From: an uncultured Dorea sp.
GTDB lineage: Bacteria > Bacillota > Clostridia > Lachnospirales > Lachnospiraceae
Assembly: GCA_910584265.1 (NCBI GenBank)
Contig: CAJTZE010000019.1
Location: 1 to 57,025, forward strand
Reading direction: 5' to 3'
DNA: 57,025 bases
In this document: piece by piece, positions 25,124 to 34,084 of the stretch
Layout of the letters: each line of letters opens with the position of its first letter
How positions within the stretch are numbered: the stretch's first letter is position 1
The notes under the pieces: generated by a model
Told to the model about the DNA's origin: nothing
Database searches by the model: none
Seen by the model: only the letters and a program-made list of their open reading frames with translations
Position numbers and translations under genes: made by a program

Positions 25124-25813
25124 ATGAAGGAACCAAGTTTTGAAGTGAAAATGAATGAATATCTGCCGCTTCGGGATGTGGTGTTCCATACGCTCAGGCA
25201 GGCAATCCTGAAAGGGGACTTAAAGCCTGGGGAACGGCTGATGGAAATCCAGCTTGCCAAGAAACTGGGGGTGAGCCGTACCCCGATCCGGGAGGCGATC
25301 CGTAAGCTGGAGCTTGAGGGGCTGGTGCTTATGATTCCCAGAAAAGGGGCGGAAGTGGCAGAGATTACCGAAAAGAACCTGAGGGATGTGCTGGAGGTAA
25401 GGGGGGCGCTGGAGAAGCTTGCGGTGCAGCTTGCCTGCGACCAGATCACAAAGGCTCAGATCCATGAACTCAGAGAGGCGGCCGGGGCATTCCGGGAGGC
25501 GCTGACAAGCGGCAATGTGACGGAGATTGCAGAGGCGGACGAGCATTTTCATGATCTGATCAATCTGGCAACAGGGAACCAGAAGCTGATCCAGCTTCTA
25601 AATAATCTGCGGGAGCAGATGTACCGTTACCGGGTGGAATATTTGAAAAATGAAGCTGTATATCCGCAGCTACTTTCAGAGCATGACAGTCTGATCCGGG
25701 CGATTGAAAAGAGGCAGAGGGAGCAGGCTGCTGAGATTGTGTGCCGCCATATTGAGAACCAGGCAGAGGCGATCAGCGGAACAATCCGTACAAAAGGCGG
25801 AAGGAAGGAATAA
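25124..25813 (+). CDS. GntR-family transcriptional regulator, FadR/FCD subgroup
   Basis: A 229-residue regulator. Residues about 14-80 are a winged-helix GntR domain (LKPGERLMEIQLAKKLGVSRTPIREAIRKLELEGLV), and residues about 90-215 are an all-helical FCD ligand domain with metal-type ligands in the DEHFHDLI segment and a later His pair (SEHDSL, CRHIENQ). FCD regulators usually sense organic acids or sugar acids. It is immediately downstream of ispE with no gap and upstream of spoIIR; neither suggests its effector. In many Lachnospiraceae a GntR gene follows ispE, but its regulon is not apparent here. Confidence 0.9.
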   Translation: MKEPSFEVKMNEYLPLRDVVFHTLRQAILKGDLKPGERLMEIQLAKKLGVSRTPIREAIRKLELEGLVLMIPRKGAEVAEITEKNLRDVLEVRGALEKLAVQLACDQITKAQIHELREAAGAFREALTSGNVTEIAEADEHFHDLINLATGNQKLIQLLNNLREQMYRYRVEYLKNEAVYPQLLSEHDSLIRAIEKRQREQAAEIVCRHIENQAEAISGTIRTKGGRKE

Positions 25814-25860
25814 TCTGGTAAATGTATGTCCATACTCCTAATGAAAGGAGCGTGTACATA

Positions 25861-26544
25861 ATGAAAAACAAAAACAGAGTAAAATCAGAGGTAAGAGAAA
25901 GAATATATTTTTCCAGGAGGGTTCATGGAATCTGTCTTGGAATTTCTATAGTGATTGCGGCGGTGCTTACCCTATGGGCTGTTATGCAGAGAGGGCTGCT
26001 TGTAGAAGCAAGGGCCAGACAGGCGGAAGCCGGACTTTCCGAGCAGGTGCTCCGGTTCCACGTGCTGGCAGACAGTGACGGCGGGCGGGACCAGCAGGTG
26101 AAGATGCAGGTGAAGAGCGCGGTTATTTCTTATTTACAGGAAGAACTGGAAGGGCAGGGCAGTTTAAATGAAACAAAGGAATTTGTCCGGGAGCATCTGG
26201 AGGAGATCACCGAACTGGCACAGCAGACCGTGCGGCAGGAGAATTGCGGTGATTCCGTAACCGCGGAGCTTGTGATGGATGAATTTCCAGAGAAGACCTA
26301 TGGGGATGTGACGTTCCCGGCAGGTACTTACGAGGCGCTCCGGATCCGTATCGGAAGCGGAAAAGGACACAACTGGTGGTGCTGTCTGTATCCGAATCTG
26401 TGCTTTACCGATGCGGTCTGCGGGGAAGTAGTGCCGGAGGACAAGCAGGAGCTTAAGGGGGTACTGGATGAGGATGCCTATGAGATGATAACCTGTACCT
26501 CGGATTTTAAGATTAAATGGTTCTTTTTTTCCAAAGAACCGTAA
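25861..26544 (+). CDS. spoIIR: Stage II sporulation protein R
   Basis: A 227-residue protein with an N-terminal membrane anchor or signal (residues about 20-40) and the SpoIIR body: QVLRFHVLADSDGGRDQQ, MDEFPEKTYGDVTFPAGTYEALRIRIG and HNWWCCLYPNLCF. SpoIIR is made in the forespore under sigma-F, exported to the intermembrane space and triggers SpoIIGA to process pro-sigma-E. The ATG at 25861 follows AAAGGAG by about 11 bases; the frame opens earlier but without a site. A short gap to the GntR gene suggests its own promoter lies within or just after gntR. Confidence 0.92.
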   Translation: MKNKNRVKSEVRERIYFSRRVHGICLGISIVIAAVLTLWAVMQRGLLVEARARQAEAGLSEQVLRFHVLADSDGGRDQQVKMQVKSAVISYLQEELEGQGSLNETKEFVREHLEEITELAQQTVRQENCGDSVTAELVMDEFPEKTYGDVTFPAGTYEALRIRIGSGKGHNWWCCLYPNLCFTDAVCGEVVPEDKQELKGVLDEDAYEMITCTSDFKIKWFFFSKEP

Positions 26545-26565
26545 CAAAGGATAAGGAGAAATTTA

Positions 26566-27273
26566 ATGTATGCATTTGACAGCAGAATCCGGTACAGCGA
26601 AATCGACCATAAGGAAAGAATTACGCTGCCGGGAATCATCAACTACTTTCAGGACTGTAGTATTTTCCATTCAGAGAACATAGGCTTCGGGGTAAACCGG
26701 CTGAAGGAAGAGGGGCGTGCCTGGGTATTGTCAGGATGGCAGGTTGTAGTGGAGCGGTATCCGGCGCTTGGAGAAGCCGTAAAGGTGTGCACTTGGCCTA
26801 CGGGATTTAAGGGGGCTGTGGGAGAGCGGAATTTCCTCATGCTGGATGCGGAGGGGAAGAAGGCCGCCTATGCCAATTCCATCTGGGTCTATATGGATCG
26901 GGAGAAGGGGAGGCCTGTAAAGCCCTGCGAAGAGGAAATCGAAGGCTATGGCATGGAGGCGCTTCTTGAGATGGACTATGCACCCCGGAAAATCCGCCTG
27001 CCGGAGGGGATGACGGAAGGAGAGAGCTTCCGGGTGCGGAAGTATCACATTGATACCAATGAACATGTAAATAACTGCCAGTATGTGCAGATGGCGCTGG
27101 AAGTGCTGCAGGAAGAAGTAAAAGTCCGCCAGATGCGGGCAGAATATAAAAAATCGGCGGTATACGGAGATGTCATCCGGCCGAGGATTGCAAAAGAAAC
27201 AGAACGTACGGTGATAGAGCTTTGCGATACAGAGGGAAAGCCCTATGCCATCGTGGAATTAACAGGAGAATAG
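26566..27273 (+). CDS. Acyl-ACP thioesterase (FatA/FatB-like)
   Basis: A 235-residue double hot-dog thioesterase that releases fatty acids from acyl carrier protein. The N-terminal half has YSEIDHKERITLPGIINYFQDC, and the second half IDTNEHVNNCQYVQMAL, containing the catalytic Asn/His of the plant-like acyl-ACP thioesterase family. The length matches bacterial members. AAGGAG precedes the ATG. Four bases separate it from the next gene, so they are likely co-transcribed. In gut clostridia these enzymes may set free fatty acid release; the chain-length preference is not readable. Confidence 0.9.
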   Translation: MYAFDSRIRYSEIDHKERITLPGIINYFQDCSIFHSENIGFGVNRLKEEGRAWVLSGWQVVVERYPALGEAVKVCTWPTGFKGAVGERNFLMLDAEGKKAAYANSIWVYMDREKGRPVKPCEEEIEGYGMEALLEMDYAPRKIRLPEGMTEGESFRVRKYHIDTNEHVNNCQYVQMALEVLQEEVKVRQMRAEYKKSAVYGDVIRPRIAKETERTVIELCDTEGKPYAIVELTGE

Positions 27274-27276
27274 TGG

Positions 27277-28110
27277 ATGATGATCGAGAAGAATCTTGGG
27301 AAAAAAGTAAGCTTAATGGTAGTAAAAAAGGTTGACTTCGGCGTGTATCTGGGGACATCCGAGGATAAGGTGCTGCTGCCGAAGAAGCAGGTGCCGGAGG
27401 GGATTGAGATCGGGGATCCGGTAGAGGTATTTTTATATAAGGATTCCAAGAACCGGATGATCGCGACTACCAGGGAACCGCTGCTGATGCTGGGGCAGGT
27501 AAAGGTGCTGAAGGTGCTGGAAACATGTAAAATCGGGGCGTTTCTCGACTGGGGGCTGGAGAAGGATCTGCTGCTTCCTTTTCGAGAGCAGACGGCGGAA
27601 GTAAAGCCGGGAGATGAATGTCTGGTCAGCCTTTATGTAGATAAGAGCGGCAGGCTCTGCGCGACCATGAAGGTGTATGAGAAGCTGCGTAAGGATTCCC
27701 CCTATAAGAAGGATGATAAGGTACAGGCTATTATATATGAAATGAGTGATAATTTCGGCTGGTTCGCGGCAGTGGACGACCTGTTCTGCGGACTGATCCC
27801 GAAGCGTGAAACCTATGGCGGCTGCCGGGTGGGCGATCGGATCGAAGCAAGGGTTACAGGCGTGAAGCCGGATGGAAAACTGGACTTAAGCATCCGGGAA
27901 AAGGCATTTATCCAGATGGATCTGGATGCGGAACGGATGCTGGCGGATTTGGAGAAACATGGCGGCTTCTATTCATTTACGGATAAGGCGGGAGCGGAGC
28001 TGATCAAGAAGGAGACCGGATTGAGCAGGAATGCGTTTAAGCGGGCCGTTGGGCGGCTTCTGAAAGAGGGAAAGATTATCATTACAGAATCCGAGATTCG
28101 GATAAAATAA
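27277..28110 (+). CDS. S1-domain RNA-binding protein, CvfB/YitL family
   Basis: A 277-residue protein with S1-like OB folds in a row, LGKKVSLMVVKKVDFGVYLG at the start, KVLKVLETCKIGAFLDWGLEKDLLLPF in the middle and VQAIIYEMSDNFGWFAAVDD later, and a C-terminal winged-helix segment (FYSFTDKAGAELIKKETG, then KRAVGRLLKEGKI). This is the layout of CvfB (YitL), an RNA-binding protein linked to virulence gene control in staphylococci. The start is ATG at 27277 or 27280. It is part of the thioesterase-cvfB-dnaE-murI run. Confidence 0.88.
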   Translation: MMIEKNLGKKVSLMVVKKVDFGVYLGTSEDKVLLPKKQVPEGIEIGDPVEVFLYKDSKNRMIATTREPLLMLGQVKVLKVLETCKIGAFLDWGLEKDLLLPFREQTAEVKPGDECLVSLYVDKSGRLCATMKVYEKLRKDSPYKKDDKVQAIIYEMSDNFGWFAAVDDLFCGLIPKRETYGGCRVGDRIEARVTGVKPDGKLDLSIREKAFIQMDLDAERMLADLEKHGGFYSFTDKAGAELIKKETGLSRNAFKRAVGRLLKEGKIIITESEIRIK

Positions 28111-28153
28111 TAGTTACTGAAAGAACGGATACATAAGAAAGCAGGGTGCGGCA

Positions 28154-31100
28154 ATGGCATTTGCACATTTACACGTCCATACAGAGTACAGTCTGCTGGA
28201 CGGCTCGAATAAGATAAAAGAATGTATCGCCCGGGTAAAGGAGCTGGGCATGAACAGCGCGGCGATTACAGACCACGGCGTGATGTTCGGCGTAATCGAT
28301 TTTTACCGGGCGGCGAAGGCGGCCGGAATCAAGCCGATTCTCGGAAGCGAGGTCTATGTGGCTCCCGGCTCCAGATTTGAAAAGACTCCGGGGCAGGGGG
28401 GAGAAGACCGCTACTATCATCTGGTTTTACTGGCTGAGAATGATACAGGCTACCACAATCTGATGAAAATTGTATCCAGAGGATTTACGGAGGGATATTA
28501 CTATAAGCCCAGAGTGGATCTGGAGGTGCTAGAGACCTACCATGAGGGCATCATTGCCTTGAGCGCGTGTCTGGCAGGCGAGGTTCAGAAATACGTGTCC
28601 CGGGGACTGTATGAAGAAGGGAAGGAAGCGGCGCTGCGGTATGAGCGGATATTCGGAAAGGGGAATTTCTTTCTGGAGCTGCAAGATCACGGGATTCCTA
28701 TGCAGCAGACGGTGAACCAGGCTCTTCTGCGCATGAGTGCAGAGACGGGGCTTCCGCTTGTGGCGACCAACGACGTGCATTATACCTATGCGGACGACGT
28801 GAAGCCTCACGATATCCTGCTCTGCCTGCAGACCGGCAAGAAGCTGGCGGATGAGGATCGGATGCGCTATGAGGGCGGGCAGTATTACATTAAGTCCGAG
28901 GAAGAGATGAAGAAGCTCTTTCCTTATGCGCTGGAGGCGCTGGAAAATACACAGAGGATCGCGGACCGGTGCAATGTGGAGATTGAATTTGGCGTGACCA
29001 AGCTTCCCAAATATGACGTGCCGGACGGGAAGACGTCATGGGAATATTTGAATAAGCTGTGCTTTGAAGGGCTTAAGCGGCTCTATCGGCCGGTGCCGGA
29101 GGAGCTGGAAGAGCGATTGAATTATGAGCTGTCGGTTATCCGTACTATGGGATATGTGGACTACTTCCTGATCGTGTGGGATTTTATCAAATACGCGAAG
29201 GACCACGGAATCATGGTAGGGCCGGGGCGCGGCTCTGCGGCGGGAAGCGTGGTGTCCTACTGTCTTGGGATTACCACCATTGACCCGATCAAGTACCAGC
29301 TTCTGTTTGAGCGTTTCCTGAACCCGGAGCGTGTGTCCATGCCGGATATTGACGTGGACTTTGCCCCGGAGGGCAGGCAGCAGGTCATTGACTATGTGAG
29401 CTGCAAATACGGCGCAGACTGCGTGGTACAGATCGTGACCTTCGGTACCCTGGCGGCGAGGGGGGTGATCCGGGATGTGGGCCGGGTGATGGACCTGCCC
29501 TATGCCTTTGTGGATAATATTGCGAAGATGGTTCCCCAGGAGCTGAATATCACGCTGAAGGGCGCGTTGGAGAAAAACGGAGAGCTTAGGAAGCTGTATG
29601 AGGAGGATGAGCAGGTAAAAGAGCTCATAGACATGTCAAAGCGCCTTGAGGGACTGCCCAGACATACATCCATGCATGCGGCGGGAGTTGTTATCAGCCA
29701 GAAGTCGATTGATGAGTATGTGCCGCTGTCGCTGGGCTCCGACGGCTCTGTGACGACCCAGTTTACCATGACGACCCTGGAGGAGCTGGGACTTTTGAAA
29801 ATGGATTTCCTGGGGCTTCGGAATCTGACTGTGATCAAGAGCGCTCAGGAATTGATCAAAAAGAGCACAGGAAAAGAGATTGATTTAGACAAGATCAATT
29901 ATAATGATAAAGCGGTATTGGATTATGTGGGTACCGGAAAGACGGACGGCGTGTTTCAGCTTGAGAGCGCCGGGATGAAGAGCTTTATCAAGGAGTTAAA
30001 GCCGCAGAGCCTGGAGGATATTATTGCAGGGATCGCTCTGTACCGTCCGGGACCGATGGATTTTATCCCCCAGTATATCAAGGGGAAGAATAATCAGGGT
30101 GCCATTACCTACGACTGCCCCCAGCTCGAACCGATCTTAGAGCCTACCTACGGTTGTATCGTCTATCAGGAGCAGGTTATGCAGATTGTGCGCGACCTTG
30201 CCGGCTACACCCTTGGGCGGAGCGACCTGCTGCGGCGCGCCATGTCCAAGAAAAAGGGCGATGTGATGAAGAAGGAGCGGCAGAGCTTTGTCTATGGAAA
30301 TGAAGCCGAAGGGGTTCCGGGCTGTGTAAATAACGGGATCAGTGAAGCGACGGCAAATAAGATCTACGATGAGATGATTGACTTTGCGAAATATGCGTTT
30401 AACAAGTCCCACGCGGCGGCCTACGCGGTGATATCCTATCAGACGGCATACCTGAAATATTATTATCCGGTTGAATTTATGGCGGCGCTTATGACCTCTG
30501 TGCTGGACAGCTCTTCTAAGGTGTCGGAGTATATTTACAGCACAAGACAGATGGGAATTAAGATCCTTCCGCCGGATATCAACAAGGGGGAAGGCCATTT
30601 TTCTGTGGATAACGGCAGCATCCGCTACGGCCTTGCGGCAATCAAGAGCGTGGGAAGGCCGGTCATACAAGCAATTGTGGAGGAACGGAGGGAAAGGGGG
30701 CCTTATAAGAATCTAAAGGATTTTATGGAGCGGCTTTCCGGGAAGGAAACGAACAAACGAACCATAGAGAATTTTATCAAGGCTGGAGTGTTTGACAGCT
30801 TCGGCGGTACCAGAAAGCAGTTTATGATGATCTACCTGCAGGTGTTAGAGCAGGTGAATCAGGAGCGCAAGTATTCTATGACAGGCCAGATGTCTCTGTT
30901 TGATTTTGTGGATGAAGAGCAGAAGAAGGATTTTGATATCCCCCTTCCGGATGTGGGAGAATACGAGAAGGAGACCATGTTTGCGTTTGAGAAGGAGGTC
31001 TTAGGAGTATATCTGTCAGGACATCCGCTTGAGGATTATGAGGAGAAGTGGAAAAAGAGTATTTCCAAGACGACGCTGGATTTTCAAATTGATGACGAGA

Positions 31101-31627
31101 CCGGGCGGGCAAAGGTCCGCGACGGGGCAAAAGAGACCATTGGCGGCATGATCACGGAGAAGACCATTAAGTATACAAAGACCAATCAGACGATGGCTTT
31201 CCTGACAATAGAGGATCTGGCAGGGACCGTGGAGGTTGTGGTATTCCCCAGAGATTATGAGCGGAATCAGAGCTATTTGAATGAGGACAGCAAGGTGTTT
31301 GTGCGGGGCAGGGTATCCGAGGAGGATGAGGCGCCCAGCAAGTTGATCTGTGAGAAGATCATCCCCTTTGACCAGACAAAGAAGGAGTTGTGGATCCAAT
31401 ATGCGGATAAGACGGCATATCAGGAAGACGAAGCTCATCTTTTTGACATGCTGAAGGAATCGGAGGGACAGGATGGCGTGGTGGTCTACTGTAAGGCGGA
31501 ACGGGCCATTAAGCGGCTTCCGGCAGGAAGAAATATACGGATTGAACCGGTGATCCTTGGAAGGCTTGCCAATTACTACGGAGAAGCCTGTGTAAAGGTA
31601 GTGGAAAAACCCATTGAAAAGGAATAG
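28154..31627 (+). CDS. dnaE: DNA polymerase III subunit alpha
   Basis: A 1157-residue replicative polymerase of the DnaE type. The N-terminal PHP domain (FAHLHVHTEYSLLDG, ITDHGVMFG) retains metal-binding His residues. The polymerase palm has PDIDVDF (Asp398, Asp400) and a third acidic site near Asp551 (KMDFLGLRNL). Helix-hairpin-helix and OB-fold regions follow (about residues 780-850 and 985-1075; the OB fold contains VEVVVFPRDYE). In low-GC Gram-positives DnaE works beside PolC in primer extension and lagging-strand synthesis. A GGTGCGG-like site lies before the ATG. The length is typical. Confidence 0.97.
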   Translation: MAFAHLHVHTEYSLLDGSNKIKECIARVKELGMNSAAITDHGVMFGVIDFYRAAKAAGIKPILGSEVYVAPGSRFEKTPGQGGEDRYYHLVLLAENDTGYHNLMKIVSRGFTEGYYYKPRVDLEVLETYHEGIIALSACLAGEVQKYVSRGLYEEGKEAALRYERIFGKGNFFLELQDHGIPMQQTVNQALLRMSAETGLPLVATNDVHYTYADDVKPHDILLCLQTGKKLADEDRMRYEGGQYYIKSEEEMKKLFPYALEALENTQRIADRCNVEIEFGVTKLPKYDVPDGKTSWEYLNKLCFEGLKRLYRPVPEELEERLNYELSVIRTMGYVDYFLIVWDFIKYAKDHGIMVGPGRGSAAGSVVSYCLGITTIDPIKYQLLFERFLNPERVSMPDIDVDFAPEGRQQVIDYVSCKYGADCVVQIVTFGTLAARGVIRDVGRVMDLPYAFVDNIAKMVPQELNITLKGALEKNGELRKLYEEDEQVKELIDMSKRLEGLPRHTSMHAAGVVISQKSIDEYVPLSLGSDGSVTTQFTMTTLEELGLLKMDFLGLRNLTVIKSAQELIKKSTGKEIDLDKINYNDKAVLDYVGTGKTDGVFQLESAGMKSFIKELKPQSLEDIIAGIALYRPGPMDFIPQYIKGKNNQGAITYDCPQLEPILEPTYGCIVYQEQVMQIVRDLAGYTLGRSDLLRRAMSKKKGDVMKKERQSFVYGNEAEGVPGCVNNGISEATANKIYDEMIDFAKYAFNKSHAAAYAVISYQTAYLKYYYPVEFMAALMTSVLDSSSKVSEYIYSTRQMGIKILPPDINKGEGHFSVDNGSIRYGLAAIKSVGRPVIQAIVEERRERGPYKNLKDFMERLSGKETNKRTIENFIKAGVFDSFGGTRKQFMMIYLQVLEQVNQERKYSMTGQMSLFDFVDEEQKKDFDIPLPDVGEYEKETMFAFEKEVLGVYLSGHPLEDYEEKWKKSISKTTLDFQIDDETGRAKVRDGAKETIGGMITEKTIKYTKTNQTMAFLTIEDLAGTVEVVVFPRDYERNQSYLNEDSKVFVRGRVSEEDEAPSKLICEKIIPFDQTKKELWIQYADKTAYQEDEAHLFDMLKESEGQDGVVVYCKAERAIKRLPAGRNIRIEPVILGRLANYYGEACVKVVEKPIEKE

Positions 31628-31664
31628 CAGGTATGCGACAATGAGCAGGGAGGCGATGTCGAAG

Positions 31665-32480
31665 ATGGAGAATAGAAAGAAAGCGCCGATCGGTGTGTTC
31701 GATTCCGGCGTAGGAGGGCTGACGGTGGCAAGAGAGATCATGCGTCAGCTCCCGGATGAGAATATCGTATATTTTGGAGATACGGCGAGGCTTCCTTATG
31801 GCAGTAAGTCGAAGGAGTCTATTATCCGTTTTTCCAGACAGATCATCCGTTTTCTGCAGACCAGAAGGGTTAAGGCAATTGTGATTGCCTGCAACACGGC
31901 TACTGCACAGGCATTGGAGGCGGTCAGACAGGAGTTTGATACGCCGATCATAGGAGTGATCGAGCCGGGAGCGAGGGCGGCGATAGCCGAGACAAAGAAT
32001 AAGAAGATCGGAGTGGCGGGAACGGAGGGCACCATTTTAAGCCGGATGTATACCAGAGTGATCCGTGAGCTGGAGCCGGAAGCGGAGGTTCTGGGAAAAG
32101 CATGTCCGCTGTTCGTGCCGTTAGTGGAGGAAGGCTTTACCAAGCACCATATTACGGAAGAAGTGATTGATATTTATTTGAAGGAAATGAAGGAATCGGA
32201 GGTGGATACGATGATTCTCGGCTGTACCCACTATCCGCTGCTCCGCTCCGCGATTATGGAGTATATGGGAGAGGGCGTCAGGATTGTGAATCCTGCATAT
32301 GAGGCGGCTATGGATTTGAAAAAGCTTCTGGAGGAGCGGAATCTGAGTAACGAAGACGGGGAATTTAATAAATATGAATTCTATGTCAGCGATGCGGCGG
32401 AGAAGTTCAAAAAGTTTGCCAATTCAGTTCTTCCATATAATGTAGAGACGATCCATCAGATAAATATAGAGGAATTTTAG
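31665..32480 (+). CDS. murI: Glutamate racemase
   Basis: A 271-residue cofactor-independent racemase providing D-glutamate for peptidoglycan. Motifs are PIGVFDSGVGGLTVAREI, YFGDTARLPYG, and the two catalytic Cys in IACNTATA (Cys76) and LGCTHYPLL (Cys187). The ATG at 31665 gives the normal length and has GGGAGG 11 bases ahead; the frame opens earlier, overlapping the dnaE stop. The C-terminus carries a short charged tail beyond the usual end. Confidence 0.95.
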   Translation: MENRKKAPIGVFDSGVGGLTVAREIMRQLPDENIVYFGDTARLPYGSKSKESIIRFSRQIIRFLQTRRVKAIVIACNTATAQALEAVRQEFDTPIIGVIEPGARAAIAETKNKKIGVAGTEGTILSRMYTRVIRELEPEAEVLGKACPLFVPLVEEGFTKHHITEEVIDIYLKEMKESEVDTMILGCTHYPLLRSAIMEYMGEGVRIVNPAYEAAMDLKKLLEERNLSNEDGEFNKYEFYVSDAAEKFKKFANSVLPYNVETIHQINIEEF

Positions 32481-32514
32481 AGCTTTGATCAGCCTGTGAA
32501 AAGAGGAGAGACCT

Positions 32515-32952
32515 ATGAAAAAAGAAGTATTGATCAGCATTGCAGGTCTTCACTACGGAGTGCCGGGTGAGGAGAGAGACGATGATCCGATCGAGATCAT
32601 TACGCCTGCGTCCTATTATCAGAAGAATGGAAAACACTATATTATTTATGACGAGGTGGCGGAGGGCGTTCCGGGGTCGATAAAGAATACGGTTAAGATT
32701 ATAGACGGCTCCTCGTTTGAAATCAGCAAAAGCGGAGCGGCCAGTACGCGTATGGTGTTTGAGAAGGATAAGATTCATATGACCAGCTACCAGACTCCGT
32801 TTGGAGAGCTTCTGGTGGGGCTTCATACGAAGGACATGCAGATGGATATCCGGGAGGATGAGATTAATGTGAATATTTTTTATGCACTGGATATCAACAA
32901 TGAACCGTTCTCGGACAGCCGGATCAAGGTGAATGTGCGGCAGATCGGCTAA
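32515..32952 (+). CDS. DUF1934 (YwiB-like) beta-barrel protein
   Basis: A 145-residue soluble protein of the DUF1934 family, a lipocalin-like small barrel of unknown function conserved in Firmicutes, often near murI or argS. The segments HYIIYDEVAEG, SFEISKSGAASTRMVFEK, MTSYQTPFGELLVGLHT and IRIKVNVRQIG-like ends fit the family. AGAGGAG lies 8 bases before the ATG. A terminator follows directly. No enzymatic residues are evident. Confidence 0.82.
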   Translation: MKKEVLISIAGLHYGVPGEERDDDPIEIITPASYYQKNGKHYIIYDEVAEGVPGSIKNTVKIIDGSSFEISKSGAASTRMVFEKDKIHMTSYQTPFGELLVGLHTKDMQMDIREDEINVNIFYALDINNEPFSDSRIKVNVRQIG

Positions 32953-32983
32953 AAAAGATTGCGCTCAAAACGCAATCTTTTTT
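32951..32983. terminator. Bidirectional terminator after DUF1934 gene
   Basis: AAAAAAGATTGCG (32951-32963) and CGCAATCTTTTTT (32971-32983) form a perfect 13-base stem with a 7-base loop, with U-runs on both strands, between convergent genes. Confidence 0.93.
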
Positions 32984-32984
32984 G

Positions 32985-33431
32985 CTATTTGTCTTTATTT
33001 CTAAATCTTGCAAAGAAGCCTTTCTTCTTCTGCGGTGTGACTAACGAACCGCGGATGCCCTTAACTGCGGTGATGTAGATACCGCTAACGGTTGCCTTGA
33101 CCTCTTTCTTGATCGGAATCTGTTCAAATACAGCGGCATCGCACATCAGGGTCATGATCTTCGGGCCGATCTTAGCCTTTACAACCGGCACCTTGGAACG
33201 GCGCAGATACTTTGGCGTGTTATCTACAACAAACTGCGGAAATCCGGCTTCTTTAAGCTTCATCCGCTTCTTGTCAATGATCAGCATACTGACCTGTTGT
33301 GCGGCGGCTTCAAGCTGTTCCTGCTGTGCATCCTGTTTCTTCTGCATTCTCCTGCCCAGTAAAATCATGGCAATTAGTGCAATCGCTAAAATTGCTAATA
33401 TCACTAATAAAACTATCGTTAATGTACTCAC
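32985..33431 (-). CDS. Small membrane-anchored protein of unknown function
   Basis: A 148-residue protein with one N-terminal transmembrane helix (residues about 4-26), a coiled-coil-like Gln/Glu-rich stretch (about 30-50) and a small conserved domain (about 50-148) containing GFPQFVVDNTPKYLRRSKVPVV and GPKIMTLMCDAAVFEQIP. The tail is Lys/Arg-rich. I recognise it only as a conserved hypothetical of Lachnospiraceae. It starts with GTG, with GAGGAGG 6-7 bases ahead. It is likely an inner-membrane protein with the soluble part in the cytoplasm, by the positive-inside rule. Confidence 0.75.
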   Translation of the reverse strand: MSTLTIVLLVILAILAIALIAMILLGRRMQKKQDAQQEQLEAAAQQVSMLIIDKKRMKLKEAGFPQFVVDNTPKYLRRSKVPVVKAKIGPKIMTLMCDAAVFEQIPIKKEVKATVSGIYITAVKGIRGSLVTPQKKKGFFARFRNKDK

Positions 33432-33589
33432 GGGGAATCCTCCTCAAACTGTATTCTTACCCGTATCGTGCCTGAAAAAGTGCATACGGCTAAACTGATA
33501 TATATTTTAACATCGTTTTAATCTTAGCGCAAGTGGTTTGAAGGATTAAATGGCCGTTCTGTATAAGTGCGTATTTGGATGAAAAAGAA

Positions 33590-33618
33590 ATGACAGATAG
33601 AGATTTCGGCTGTATAAT
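33590..33618 (+). promoter_or_regulatory. Strong sigma-A promoter in the 33.4-34.1 kb intergenic stretch
   Basis: ATGACA (33590-33595) and TATAAT (33613-33618) are separated by exactly 17 bases. Transcription would start near 33625. Nothing long is encoded downstream for 460 bases, so it probably serves a small RNA or the tiny ORF at 33673. Confidence 0.7.
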
Positions 33619-33672
33619 TGAATCAGGTGATCGGAAAAGATTTCATATAAAAAGGATGAAGGGTTCTGGGCT

Positions 33673-33753
33673 ATGGGAACATATACTTTGGATAGAAGAA
33701 CCGCACATGAATTAAAATACAGTATACTTCATACGGATTCAAGGCCGGGGTGA
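33673..33753 (+). CDS. Possible 26-residue small protein
   Basis: An ATG at 33673 with GAAGGG about 10 bases upstream opens a 26-codon frame (MGTYTLDRRTAHELKY at its start) ending TGA at 33753, 50 bases after the predicted start site of a strong promoter. A hairpin, CCGGGG (33745-33750) with CCCCGG (33760-33765), overlaps its end. I do not recognise the peptide. It could be a leader peptide, a small protein or a truncated remnant. The rest of the gap (33766-33936) shows no gene. Confidence 0.35.
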   Translation: MGTYTLDRRTAHELKYSILHTDSRPG

Positions 33754-33936
33754 CGTTTCCCCCGGAGCGGGTATTATATAAGGCGGATCAGATGTCAGCT
33801 TCAGGTGAATGAAAATTCTATAAGGGAGCAGAAGGGAGCGCATAAAATTACATTTTGAGCAGAGCGGGGGAAGCGAATAAATTTGAAAGTGTCTTAACAG
33901 GTATAAATACTGACTGTTATCCGGAATCATGAATTT

Positions 33937-34004
33937 CCTGTGAAAAAGGTTTTTTTTGCGGTTTGATTGTGATATACTTAAGAACGTTTCAGGAATTTCA
34001 CAGG
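33937..34004 (+). promoter_or_regulatory. Extended -10 promoter flanked by a 9-base inverted repeat
   Basis: TATACT at 33973-33978 with TG one base upstream is a plausible extended -10, without a good -35. CCTGTGAAA (33937-33945) and TTTCACAGG (33996-34004) are perfect inverted copies placed on either side. They could be paired operator half-sites or, less likely, part of an RNA fold. The promoter would serve the trigger-factor-like lipoprotein. Confidence 0.45.
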
Positions 34005-34084
34005 GTATTATCATGAAATATATGTAGATAACCCGGCCGGGCTGGGAGAAAGGAGAATCGTTCATCTATCTGGTATCTGAGCAG

